NCBI GenBank assembly: GCA_964350445.1
Contig: CAYGKA010000008.1
Coordinates: 53,958 to 117,957 of the forward strand
Source: Hwanghaeella sp964350445
GTDB taxonomy: Bacteria; Pseudomonadota; Alphaproteobacteria; UBA8366; Aestuariispiraceae
Direction of reading: 5' to 3'
DNA length: 64,000 bases
Made by a program: the position numbers and the translations under genes. The notes beneath the pieces are model-generated. The model searched no databases, had not been told where the DNA came from, and worked only from the letters and a program-made list of their open reading frames with translations. Shown in pieces: positions 27,938 to 36,113 of this stretch. Within the stretch, counting starts at the first letter, position 1. Each line of letters opens with the position of its first letter.

Positions 27938-27952
27938 TTAACCAAGCGTTAA
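27938..27952 (-). promoter_or_regulatory. CtrA-type box upstream of fliE
   Basis: Read on the fliE strand the site is TTAACGCTTGGTTAA, an exact TTAA-N7-TTAA. It matches the box upstream of the subtilase gene at 14 of 15 positions, including the spacer. It lies 44 bases before the fliE start and 57 bases after the flgC stop, so it could drive fliE-fliQ-fliR-flhB independently of the flgB promoter. Confidence 0.6.
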
Positions 27953-28008
27953 TAAGACTGTTCGCCGTATTTAGCCAGCCGAGGACCGAACCAGGCCGGC
28001 ATCAGCAA

Positions 28009-28422
28009 TCAGCGCAACAGATCCAAAGTCGTGGTCACCATACGCTTGGTGTTTTCGATCACACTCACATTGGCCTGGTAGGTCCGCTGCGCCTCGAGCA
28101 TATCCATGGTCTCGATCAGGCCGGTGACGTTCGGTAACTTATAGTATCCGTTTTCGTCGGAGGCCGGGTGGCTGGGATCGAAGCGAAGCGCAAAGGCGGA
28201 AGGATCTTCCGTAACCTTCCTGACCCGCACGGTGTCCACATCCAACTGCCGGTCGAGGGCGTTCTGAAAAGTGACGACCTTGCGGCGGTAGGGATCCCCG
28301 CCCGGCGTGTCCGCCGTGGAGTTCTGGTTGGCGATGTTTTCGGCAATCACCCGGATGCGCGTCCCCTGGGCCCGCATGCCGGATCCCGCTACGAAAAGGG
28401 CGCTTTGCAAACTGTCGGTCAT
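28009..28422 (-). CDS. flgC: Flagellar proximal rod protein FlgC
   Basis: A 137-residue rod subunit exported through the flagellar type III system. The N-terminal rod motif is ALFVAGSGMRAQGTRIRVIAENIANQNS and the C-terminal helix is IETMDMLEAQRTYQANVSVIENTKRM, both typical of FlgC. It follows flgB by 27 bases in the same operon. Confidence 0.96.
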   Translation of the reverse strand: MTDSLQSALFVAGSGMRAQGTRIRVIAENIANQNSTADTPGGDPYRRKVVTFQNALDRQLDVDTVRVRKVTEDPSAFALRFDPSHPASDENGYYKLPNVTGLIETMDMLEAQRTYQANVSVIENTKRMVTTTLDLLR

Positions 28423-28449
28423 TATCTTTCCTTTCCCGATCGGTCCGGG

Positions 28450-28857
28450 TTACTGGCCGCTGGTTCCGAGCGCGGCTTTGTAAAGGTCCGTGTACTTGCG
28501 GAAGATTTTGGTCGCCAACTGATAGTCGCTCTGCGTCTTGTTCAGTTTCATGACCTGTTCCTCCATGATCACCTGGTTGTCGTCCGGCGTCACTTCATAG
28601 GGGGACCTGTTTTTCTGGACCTTGTACGCGTCGGTGGCCGAACTGGCCGAGAAACTGGCGCCTTGCGCATTCGACAGCCGCAAATTCGACTGTGTTTCGC
28701 GCAGTGCGTCCCGGAAATCCAAGGCACGGAGGTCCTTGGCCCGATAGCCCGGCGTATTGGCATTGGCGATGTTTTGGGCGAGGACGCGCTGGCGTTGGGT
28801 CAACCAGCGCATCCGATCTCCTGTCATCAGGAAAAGGGCCGTATCCTTCAACGGCAT
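28450..28857 (-). CDS. flgB: Flagellar proximal rod protein FlgB
   Basis: A rod subunit of 135 residues, first gene of the operon. The N-terminal helix RQRVLAQNIANANTPGYRAKDL is the conserved rod/hook motif. The C-terminus (VMKLNKTQSDYQLATKIFRKYTDLYKAALG) matches FlgB. The ATG at 28857 is chosen because GGAG lies 8 bases before it; the upstream TTG would consume that site. A consensus sigma-54 promoter lies 56-70 bases upstream. Confidence 0.95.
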   Translation of the reverse strand: MPLKDTALFLMTGDRMRWLTQRQRVLAQNIANANTPGYRAKDLRALDFRDALRETQSNLRLSNAQGASFSASSATDAYKVQKNRSPYEVTPDDNQVIMEEQVMKLNKTQSDYQLATKIFRKYTDLYKAALGTSGQ

Positions 28858-28912
28858 GTCTTCTCTCCTCAACTCAACTCACTTGGGCCTCTCCAAACCC
28901 AAGGATACACAA

Positions 28913-28927
28913 GCAAGCACCGTGCCA
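28913..28927 (-). promoter_or_regulatory. Sigma-54 promoter of the flgB-flgC-fliE-fliQ-fliR-flhB operon
   Basis: On the minus strand the sequence is TGGCACGGTGCTTGC, a full match to the -24/-12 consensus TGGCACG-N4-TTGC with the required GG-N10-GC spacing. Transcription would start near 28901, about 45 bases before the flgB ATG. Such promoters need a bEBP activator (FlbD/FlrC type in flagellar systems), which is not in this window. Confidence 0.85.
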
Positions 28928-28946
28928 GAAAATTCTGCCGCCCGGT

Positions 28947-29702
28947 CTACGCCAACCGGACCGAGATGCCGCCGTCGGCCAAAACCCGGCTGCCGGTCAT
29001 GAAACTTGCCCTGTCCGACAATAGGAACATGGCCGCTTGGGCGACCTCCTTCGGAGCGGCCATCCGTTTCATCGGATGGAGGTTCTCGACAAAGGCGTGC
29101 CCTTCCGGGTCGTCGCCGGCCATCGGGGTCATCGTGCCACCGGGCAGCAAAGCGTTGACCCGGATTCCCTCCGCGGCATGTTGCGAGGCCAGGGATTGGG
29201 TCAGCCCGGCGAGCCCGGCCTTGGAGGCGGCATAAGCGGCCATGCCTGGCAAGCCACCATTAGAAATACCGACAAATGAGCCGGTGAAAACCACGCTACC
29301 GCCCCCGTTTCGCCGCAAGGCGGGAATCTGCGCCCGAGCGGAAAGGAAGCATGCCGTCAGATTCGTTTCGATGACGTGCCGCCAATTTTCCTCAGCCATG
29401 TCCTCCACCGGGACTAAATCGCCAACCGTACCGGCGTTGTTGAACGCCGCATCCAGTTTACCGAATTCTGATTGGGCCAGCGCCACCAACGCCTGCGCAT
29501 AGGCACGATCGGTTACATCCCCCGCCAAATAGGCAGCCTGCCCCCCCGCCTGCAGAATCCGATCCGCTATTCCGCTCAGTTCCGGTTCGCGTCGCGCACC
29601 CAGAACCACTTGGGCGCCTTCATCCGCAAAGAGAAAGGCCGCAGCCTCACCGATACCGCTGCTCGCGCCGGTCACGATAATCGTCTTGTTGCCCAGTTCC
29701 AC
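28947..29702 (-). CDS. Short-chain dehydrogenase/reductase
   Basis: A classical SDR of 251 residues. It has the nucleotide-binding motif TGASSGIG near residue 12, NNAGT near 87, and catalytic Ser/Tyr/Lys in VFTGSFVGIS and YAASKAG. The start is GTG at 29702, preceded by AAAGG; in-frame sequence further upstream is unlike any SDR. Cofactor preference is not certain and the substrate is unknown. It sits between two flagellar gene blocks, with its stop 20 bases before the flgB promoter, but nothing in the sequence links it to motility. Confidence 0.88.
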   Translation of the reverse strand: MELGNKTIIVTGASSGIGEAAAFLFADEGAQVVLGARREPELSGIADRILQAGGQAAYLAGDVTDRAYAQALVALAQSEFGKLDAAFNNAGTVGDLVPVEDMAEENWRHVIETNLTACFLSARAQIPALRRNGGGSVVFTGSFVGISNGGLPGMAAYAASKAGLAGLTQSLASQHAAEGIRVNALLPGGTMTPMAGDDPEGHAFVENLHPMKRMAAPKEVAQAAMFLLSDRASFMTGSRVLADGGISVRLA

Positions 29703-29787
29703 AATCGTACCTTTCTGCTGGTTTGTTGGGCTCTGGATAGATTGTTCCTCTATCCCGAACCAACCCGGTTCTTGCGGCGGTGGAAAT

Positions 29788-29802
29788 GAGCGCGAAAATT
29801 GC
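29788..29802 (+). promoter_or_regulatory. Degenerate sigma-54-like site before the FlhB-like gene
   Basis: GAGCGCGAAAATTGC matches TGGCACG-N4-TTGC at 8 of 11 defined positions, with a perfect -12 TTGC. The -24 GG is AG, a weakening change. It stands 49 bases before the ATG at 29851, the same kind of distance as the flgB promoter. Confidence 0.3.
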
Positions 29803-29850
29803 GCTAGAGTCAGACGATGCAAATCGAAACCGGAGGCAGTTGGCCCTGCA

Positions 29851-30222
29851 ATGTCTGAAGAACGGGAACAGGGACCAGTCATCGACCACAGACCCGGCGA
29901 TTCGGGCAACAAGGCGGTCGCCCTTTCGCGTGGGGGGGAAGAAAGTGGCAAGGGCCCGACGCTTTTAGCGTCCGGCACAGGTTTCCTGGCCGACCGAATC
30001 GTTGAAGAAGCATTCAAATCCGGTGTCGCGGTGCGGACCGACGCGGATCTCGTGGAAATCCTCTCGGCGACCGAGGTGGGTGAAGAAATTCCGATCGAGG
30101 CCTTCATCGCCGTGGCGGAGATCCTGCGTTACGTCTATGAACGCAACCAGCGGAACACGCGGGCTGAGACGGCCGCGCGAGATGAAGACGTCGCGGCCAT
30201 AATCGGCCATTCAGAAATGTGA
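29851..30222 (+). CDS. Stand-alone FlhB C-terminal-domain protein (FlhX-like)
   Basis: A 123-residue soluble protein resembling the cytoplasmic export-switch domain of FlhB/YscU without its membrane part. The alignable region starts at KAVALSRGGEE and continues GTGFLADRIVEEAFKSGVAVRTDADLVEILSATEVGEEIPIEAFIAVAEILRYVY, which tracks the FlhB end of this window. The NPTH autocleavage tetrapeptide is absent; the homology starts just after that point. Family members in other bacteria can partly replace the FlhB C-terminal fragment. It is upstream of fliO-fliP. The start is the ATG at 29851, with GGAGG 13 bases before it. Confidence 0.82.
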   Translation: MSEEREQGPVIDHRPGDSGNKAVALSRGGEESGKGPTLLASGTGFLADRIVEEAFKSGVAVRTDADLVEILSATEVGEEIPIEAFIAVAEILRYVYERNQRNTRAETAARDEDVAAIIGHSEM

Positions 30223-30229
30223 GGGAGCC

Positions 30230-30547
30230 ATGAACAAGGACAAAGTCGAACTCGAACTGAGGCTCCTTATCGAAGAAGTGTCAGCGGGGCACGAGCAACT
30301 TCTGGCCGGTGAGGATTTTGGACTGCACGGGATCAGCCGGCGGATCGAGGCTGCCTGTCAGGCCGCCTTGGCGCTGCCGAACGAGGACGTCGTCGAAATG
30401 CATCCCTTGATGCAGGATTTGCGGAACCGCCTTCAGGATTTCTCTGCCCTAATGAACGAAGCGATGGACCGGGCGGGTATTTCCGAGTCCGAAGCCCCAT
30501 CGGGCCAAGTGGAAAAAGACGATGGCGAAGGCTCCGGCAACGGCTGA
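30230..30547 (+). CDS. Small acidic helical protein of unknown function
   Basis: A 105-residue protein, predicted to be mostly helical, with a Gly/Asp/Glu-rich tail. GGGAG stands before the ATG, which is 7 bases after the FlhB-like gene, so the two are cotranscribed. No known domain is recognised. Size, charge and position next to export genes would fit a FlgN-like export chaperone or regulator, but this is inference from context only; no FlgN signature can be shown. Confidence 0.7.
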   Translation: MNKDKVELELRLLIEEVSAGHEQLLAGEDFGLHGISRRIEAACQAALALPNEDVVEMHPLMQDLRNRLQDFSALMNEAMDRAGISESEAPSGQVEKDDGEGSGNG

Positions 30548-30690
30548 CTTGCGACGAATCGGATAGATTGATCCGTTCAAGGTCACCGGCCCGCCGAACG
30601 GCGCGGTGATTTCTGCGGTGTGGGCCGGGCTATCCCCTTATTTTCCCCTGGCCCCGTGCCGTATATCGCCTTCGATCGGGGTCTACGCCA

Positions 30691-31092
30691 ATGGGCGACG
30701 TAATCGATTTCGCAAGTTACCTGCGGTTCGTCGCAGCGTTGGTCTTTGTGCTTTGTCTCATCCTGGCCGCGGCACATGTCGCGAAGAAGGTGATTGCGGG
30801 CAAAACCGTCATTCGGCCACGCAGTCAGGGGCGCCGTCTTGGCGTCGTCGAAGTCCTTCCAATCGATGCCCGGCACAGGGCTTTCCTCATCCGCCGCGAC
30901 GGCAAGGAACACCTGATAATGACCGGGCCCAACGGCGATACCCTCATTGAAAGCGGCATAGAAGAGGATCAACCCGCGGTGCAGCAAGGGGACGCCCAGG
31001 TAATGCCGCTGCATACCGGGTCCACCGTGCCGTTGGAACGGCAGACACCGTTGCAGAAAATGGTCCGCCTTTTCGGAGAACGCCGCGCATGA
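30691..31092 (+). CDS. fliO: Flagellar export protein FliO
   Basis: FliO helps assemble the FliP ring in the inner membrane. The 133-residue product has one membrane segment near the N-terminus (about residues 9-30) and a cytoplasmic domain. Its core, RRLGVVEVLPIDARHRAFLIRRDGKEHLIMTG, is the FliO/YscQ-like pattern. Its stop overlaps the fliP start (ATGA), which supports the call since FliO is poorly conserved in sequence. Confidence 0.88.
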   Translation: MGDVIDFASYLRFVAALVFVLCLILAAAHVAKKVIAGKTVIRPRSQGRRLGVVEVLPIDARHRAFLIRRDGKEHLIMTGPNGDTLIESGIEEDQPAVQQGDAQVMPLHTGSTVPLERQTPLQKMVRLFGERRA

Positions 31093-31886
31093 CGCCGCTG
31101 AAAAACCGGGTGCTCGCATTCAGCGGCTTCGGCCCGGGCACGCGCCGGGCCATGCTGTGGACCGCCGCCCTTGCAACCATGGTTACCGCCGGCCTTTGGG
31201 CCGTGCCTTCCCTCGCCCAATCCCTGAGCATCGACATCGGTGAGGGGGGATCGGTAACAGGGCGTTTAATCCAACTCGTCGTCGTGATGACGGTGATCTC
31301 GCTGGCCCCGTCGGCGCTGGTGATGGTGACGTCCTTCACCCGCCTCGTCATTGTGCTCTCACTGCTGAGAACGGCGCTCGGAACGCAGCAGAGTCCGCCG
31401 AACACGGTGATGATCAGCCTCGCGCTTTTCCTCACCTTCTTCATCATGCAGCCGGCCTTCGACCAAGCCTACACGACCGGCATAGAGCCCTTGATTGCGG
31501 AAGAAATATCCGAGGAAGTCGCTTTCGAAAGGACGATGGAGCCTTTCCACGCTTTCATGATGCGACATGTCCGCGAGAAAGATTTGGCCTTGATGATGGA
31601 TATCGGCCAGATTTCAGCCGTCGAATCGCCCGAGGACACCCCGTTGCGGGCCCTGATCCCGGCTTTCATGATCTCCGAATTACGACGCGCTTTCGAGATC
31701 GGATTCCTCGTATTCGTCCCGTTCCTTGTCATCGACATGGTCGTCGCATCGGTCCTCATGTCCATGGGCATGATGATGCTGCCGCCCGTGATGATCGCCC
31801 TGCCCTTCAAGCTGATCTTTTTCGTGCTGGTTGATGGTTGGTATCTGGTCGTGGGCAGTCTGGTACAGAGCTTTCAGCCCGTTTAG
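31089..31886 (+). CDS. fliP: Flagellar export gate protein FliP
   Basis: The main ring protein of the flagellar export gate. After a cleavable-looking signal (residues 1-44, ending SLAQS) come the conserved FliP blocks: TVISLAPSALVMVTSFTRLVIVLSLLRTALG, PNTVMISLALFLTFFIM, LIPAFMISELRRAFEIGFL, and a final hydrophobic pair ending in LVDGWYLVVGSLV. Length 265 is normal. It is coupled to fliO by a 4-base overlap. Confidence 0.97.
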   Translation: MTPLKNRVLAFSGFGPGTRRAMLWTAALATMVTAGLWAVPSLAQSLSIDIGEGGSVTGRLIQLVVVMTVISLAPSALVMVTSFTRLVIVLSLLRTALGTQQSPPNTVMISLALFLTFFIMQPAFDQAYTTGIEPLIAEEISEEVAFERTMEPFHAFMMRHVREKDLALMMDIGQISAVESPEDTPLRALIPAFMISELRRAFEIGFLVFVPFLVIDMVVASVLMSMGMMMLPPVMIALPFKLIFFVLVDGWYLVVGSLVQSFQPV

Positions 31887-31927
31887 CGGCGTCTGGAACA
31901 AATGCGCCACCCCCGCTAACCGGTCGA

Positions 31928-32266
31928 CTAGTGGTCGCTATGCGCGACGAAATTCTCCGACAAACCGGTGTCATAAGCCAATCCCTCGGCCGTGATCGCA
32001 ACCGGCGGGCCGCCACGGGCAAGGCCCTTGCGGGCAAGGGCCGCCCAAACACTCTTGTTCGAAAACCCGCTGATATCGCGGGCGGAAACGACGTAGGGAC
32101 CAAGGTGCACATGATCCCCATGCGGCGCGGGCAATGACGGCAATATGACGTCGCCGGTATCCGGATCGCGCATCCCTTGCCCGGCCTCGTTGATAAGAAC
32201 TTGAACGAGGGCGAGCGTCCGGAGCTGGAGCTTGTTCAGTTTCAGGGGATTATTGCGCAGCGCCAT
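31928..32266 (-). CDS. Conserved hypothetical protein
   Basis: A 112-residue soluble protein beginning LKLNKLQLRTLALVQVL and containing LPAPHGDHVHLGPYVVSARD and VWAALARKGLARG, ending in TAEGLAYDTGL. This helix-then-PHGDHxHxG pattern resembles an uncharacterised alphaproteobacterial family. The closely spaced His residues could bind metal, but that is speculation. No ribosome-binding site is obvious. It lies between fliP and a PAS gene, on the opposite strand from fliP. Confidence 0.7.
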   Translation of the reverse strand: MALRNNPLKLNKLQLRTLALVQVLINEAGQGMRDPDTGDVILPSLPAPHGDHVHLGPYVVSARDISGFSNKSVWAALARKGLARGGPPVAITAEGLAYDTGLSENFVAHSDH

Positions 32267-32371
32267 GGCGAAGGACCGATCCGATGTTCTTGGCAGATGC
32301 CGACATCGCTAGCGTAGATCGGCCGGTTCGGCAAATCCCTGACCATGCCCGTTTGCCACAACAGGTCTTTT

Positions 32372-32878
32372 TCAGCCGACTTTGGCGGAAAAAGTTCCGG
32401 CTCGACACGCAATATCGGCGTAGCCGTTCAGGATCAGCAGCGTATCGACTGTCCGCCCGTCAATCGCAAGGGGAAAGTAAACCCGTTCGCTATCGACGAA
32501 ACTTCGATCCGGATGGGGCATTGGGAAACGGTCGTAGACAGGCAATCCTGTCTCGACGCAGGTCATCATGTTCGTGCGGATACGGTCGATGAATTCGGGA
32601 ATAACCGCGTCTTCGATATACCGTCCGGCGATAAAACGGCCGGCCCGACGGTCCTGCTCGCCGCCGACCAGGCGGAATCTGAACCGGATTGTGTCTTCAC
32701 GAAGAACGTCAACCAGGTTGATGAGCGACATTTGCTCTGGGAAATCGGGCGGGTCCACGTCTTTCTTTGAGGCCAACCCGTTAGGATTGCGAGACGTTAG
32801 GTAATCCCGCATCCAAATGTATTTTGGGTCCAAAGTCGTCAGAACGGAGTCGTCGGCTATGGTAGGCGTATGTTTCAT
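32372..32878 (-). CDS. PAS_5-type domain protein
   Basis: A 168-residue single-domain protein with the PAS_5 core RFRFRLVGGEQDRRAGRF, then ITGRYIED-like (IAGRYIEDAV) sequence, the CVETGLPVYDRFPMP segment and the strand RVYFPLAIDGRTVDTLLILNGY. No output domain is attached. It is related in architecture to the proteins at 21065 and 46993. The closest neighbours are a conserved hypothetical and the flgH operon end; a regulatory or sensory role is plausible but unproven. Confidence 0.8.
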   Translation of the reverse strand: MKHTPTIADDSVLTTLDPKYIWMRDYLTSRNPNGLASKKDVDPPDFPEQMSLINLVDVLREDTIRFRFRLVGGEQDRRAGRFIAGRYIEDAVIPEFIDRIRTNMMTCVETGLPVYDRFPMPHPDRSFVDSERVYFPLAIDGRTVDTLLILNGYADIACRAGTFSAKVG

Positions 32879-33314
32879 TGGTCCTGAAACTCCCTGCCAG
32901 GGCGCCTGTCACCATGGCGCTTATCAGTCCGGAATACGCACTCAACCCCATCCCACCCAATTATGTTAGCTATGTCTAATTTTTAGTTCAAGAAAAGCAA
33001 ACCATCCAAGGCATGAAAAGAAGAACGCCCCCCGGAAACCGGAGGGCGCCCTTCAACGGATCTACGCCAGCGAGAGGAGAGACGAGAGAGAGAGGAGAGT
33101 GCGGGCGTAAATCCAAACCGGATTCTTATTCCCTAGCGCTGCGGCCACGTTCTCGAGCCATAAGCGTTCTACCTTTCGACCTCTCCTCCGGAAGCGCGCA
33201 TCGCCGGATGCGCCTCGTCCCTCCTGATCATGTCGCCGAAAGGCTGGATTGGTTATATCTTCGTAGCTGTATTTCCTTCAGTAATGTCCGCGGTCCGGTT
33301 AAACCCGTGCCGTC
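32879..33314. other. Non-coding gap between the PAS gene and flgH
   Basis: About 436 bases without a convincing gene. It holds the promoter side of the PAS gene, a GC-rich hairpin oriented to terminate the flgH operon, and a striking homopurine tract GAGAGGAGAGACGAGAGAGA and onward (33072-33099, one C interruption). Short frames here lack codon-usage support. Confidence 0.6.
33011..33048 (-). terminator. Terminator of the flgF-flgG-flgA-flgH operon
   Basis: Arms 33026-33035 and 33039-33048 form a 10-bp GC-rich stem (one G-T wobble) with a 3-base loop. On the minus strand it is followed by TTCTTCTTTTC. It lies about 265 bases past the flgH stop, leaving a long untranslated tail that contains the homopurine/homopyrimidine tract. 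Confidence 0.65.
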
Positions 33315-34091
33315 CTAGAACGGCAGGATAATGTCGACGATCTGCGCGCCATAACGGGGCTGCTGCACTTCGGTGATGTGGCCGCGGCCGCCATAAGCCA
33401 ACCTGGCTTCCGCAATCTGGTCATAGTTGACGGTATTGTTATTGGTGACGTCCTGCGGCCGGATGACGCCGGCAATCTGCAACTCGCGCACTTCGTAGTT
33501 GACCCGTGTTTCCTGACGCCCGTGAATCACGAGGTTCCCGTTCGGCAGAATCTGGGTCACTACCGCGGCGATCCGAAGTTCGATGATTTCCTCGCGGTCG
33601 ATCGATCCCGTACCCTGGTTGCTGCTGTTGCTGTCCGTGGCCAGGATATCCGCCGGGTTCACGGCTTCAGGCAAAATCGTGTTCAGCGCATTTTCGTAAC
33701 CGAGCAAAGAGTCGATATCGAGGTTTTCGTTATTCGTGCGCGACCGTGTCGTCGTATTCTCAAGCTCGGCGTTATCATTGATATCGATCAGGATAGTCAC
33801 GATATCGCCGACCTGATTGGCGCGAAGATCCTTGAAAAAGGCCCGCGATCCTGGGCGCCACAGGGAATTCGGGCGCGGCGTGGCGACGGTCGGCTGCGGC
33901 ATCGGCATGCTGATCGGTTGATAATCCGGCGTATGCGTCGGGTTCTTAATTTCCGACAACCGAGGTTCGTCACCCACCTGGGCCAGCCTGCTCAGGGCGT
34001 TACACCCCGCCAGCATGGATCCGGCCAACAGCAACGCGCAAAGCCGCATTCCGTATGCCTTGGACCGTTTCCTATCGACCTGTATCGTCAT
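33315..34091 (-). CDS. flgH: Flagellar L-ring lipoprotein FlgH
   Basis: FlgH forms the outer-membrane L ring. From the ATG at 34091 (AGGAGA upstream) the product is 258 residues. A lipoprotein signal ends in LAGC. Conserved blocks are SLWRPGSRAFFKDLRANQVGDIVTILIDI, the ETRVNYEVRELQIAGVIRPQDV segment and the terminal GRGHITEVQQPRYGAQIVDIILPF. It is the last gene of the flgF-flgG-flgA-flgH operon. Confidence 0.96.
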   Translation of the reverse strand: MTIQVDRKRSKAYGMRLCALLLAGSMLAGCNALSRLAQVGDEPRLSEIKNPTHTPDYQPISMPMPQPTVATPRPNSLWRPGSRAFFKDLRANQVGDIVTILIDINDNAELENTTTRSRTNNENLDIDSLLGYENALNTILPEAVNPADILATDSNSSNQGTGSIDREEIIELRIAAVVTQILPNGNLVIHGRQETRVNYEVRELQIAGVIRPQDVTNNNTVNYDQIAEARLAYGGRGHITEVQQPRYGAQIVDIILPF

Positions 34092-34155
34092 GGTCTCTCT
34101 CCTGGGAGCCTTCTGCTCCACAATTCCTCTTTCCCAATTCGTCCGCTTGCAGGGC

Positions 34156-35217
34156 CTACTGCAGGGCGACCTGGCTCGGCAGCGACACAGACGCCTCGCC
34201 GGCCCCGGTAACGACCGCTTCAAACACCCGGTTGCTCTGCAAGTTCTGAATACGGATCACATCGTCCAACCCGCCCGACTCAACGGCCTTACCACGGGCG
34301 GTGAGAACCATGTTCGGTGCCTCGAGCGTGACGGTAACCAGACCGCCTTTCTTTACGAGGACCGGCGGTTGGACCGCATTCGCGCCGACCGCACGCCCTT
34401 TGGCGAGGGTCTGCTTCGCGCTCAATCCAATAAGATCAGCAGGATCGATGACCGTATTGGCCGCGAGCGCACTGCGCCGCACTTCGATCATTTCAACATC
34501 GCGCGCACCTATCGTGTCGCCGCGCAGAATGCGCCGTGCAGGAACAGGCACCTCAACCATGCGGTGGACTTGTCCGGTCACCGCAATCCGCACCGCATAC
34601 GGCGCGTTTGCAGGCGACACCACGAAGGCGGAAAACCGGTCGGTGCGCGGATCCAACTGCAATTCCCGAATGCCAACCGTCGCCGGCTTGTCCTTCGGTA
34701 CGTTCATGGTGAGAATCCGGTTGTCCAATTGCAGGTCCAGCCGTTCGTCCATCAAATCCTGGTTCCGGACGATCAGTGCGTTCAGCAGTTCGGAGCGGAT
34801 CATCTCCCCTGAAATCACATGCGACAGGCGCGTGACGGAGGCGGAGTCGTACCGGGACGTCGGGCGCCAATCCAACCCAAAGGCCCTTGCGACGCGGCCG
34901 AGCCAACGCGCCTCCAATGTCATCGATTGACCTGGCGAGGGTGCGCGGGCAATGACGCGGTCCGCATACTGGCCGGCATTCTCGAAAACGTCGCCAAGCG
35001 TGATGCCATCCGCCTCGATCTGAATATCGGTGATGAGCCGTGACGGTTCGGCGATCGTCGCTTCACCGCTGGCGGCATCCGCGTCCCAAGCCGTGGCGGC
35101 GACGGCCAGCGAAAACGCCGCCAGACCGAAAACCGCTGCGCGCAGGGTCGCGTGCCAGGCCGGCTTCAACCGGGATGCATATTCCGTTCTGGTCAGTATC
35201 GACATCACTGTCACCAT
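34156..35217 (-). CDS. flgA: Flagellar P-ring assembly chaperone FlgA
   Basis: A periplasmic chaperone for P-ring (FlgI) assembly. A signal peptide (hydrophobic AVFGLAAFSLAVAATA) leads to a region with FENAGQYADRVIARAPSPGQS. The C-terminal SAF-like domain follows (VPVPARRILRGDTIGARDVEMIEVR, then LAKGRAVGANAVQPPVLVKKGGLVTV). At about 353 residues it is longer than the E. coli protein but usual for alphaproteobacteria. Starts at 35217, 35205 or TTG 35232 are all possible; 35217 is used. flgI is not in this window. Confidence 0.92.
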   Translation of the reverse strand: MVTVMSILTRTEYASRLKPAWHATLRAAVFGLAAFSLAVAATAWDADAASGEATIAEPSRLITDIQIEADGITLGDVFENAGQYADRVIARAPSPGQSMTLEARWLGRVARAFGLDWRPTSRYDSASVTRLSHVISGEMIRSELLNALIVRNQDLMDERLDLQLDNRILTMNVPKDKPATVGIRELQLDPRTDRFSAFVVSPANAPYAVRIAVTGQVHRMVEVPVPARRILRGDTIGARDVEMIEVRRSALAANTVIDPADLIGLSAKQTLAKGRAVGANAVQPPVLVKKGGLVTVTLEAPNMVLTARGKAVESGGLDDVIRIQNLQSNRVFEAVVTGAGEASVSLPSQVALQ

Positions 35218-35242
35218 TTCTTTCGTGCTCAATTCAAACCGA

Positions 35243-36028
<786 letters not shown>

Positions 36029-36113
36029 TGTTCCAACTCCTACTTAAGAATTTCTTCAGCAGCGCCCATGCCTGCCCGGTGCCTAGCCCCTATCCTGGGG
36101 TGGAGCCGGCTCG

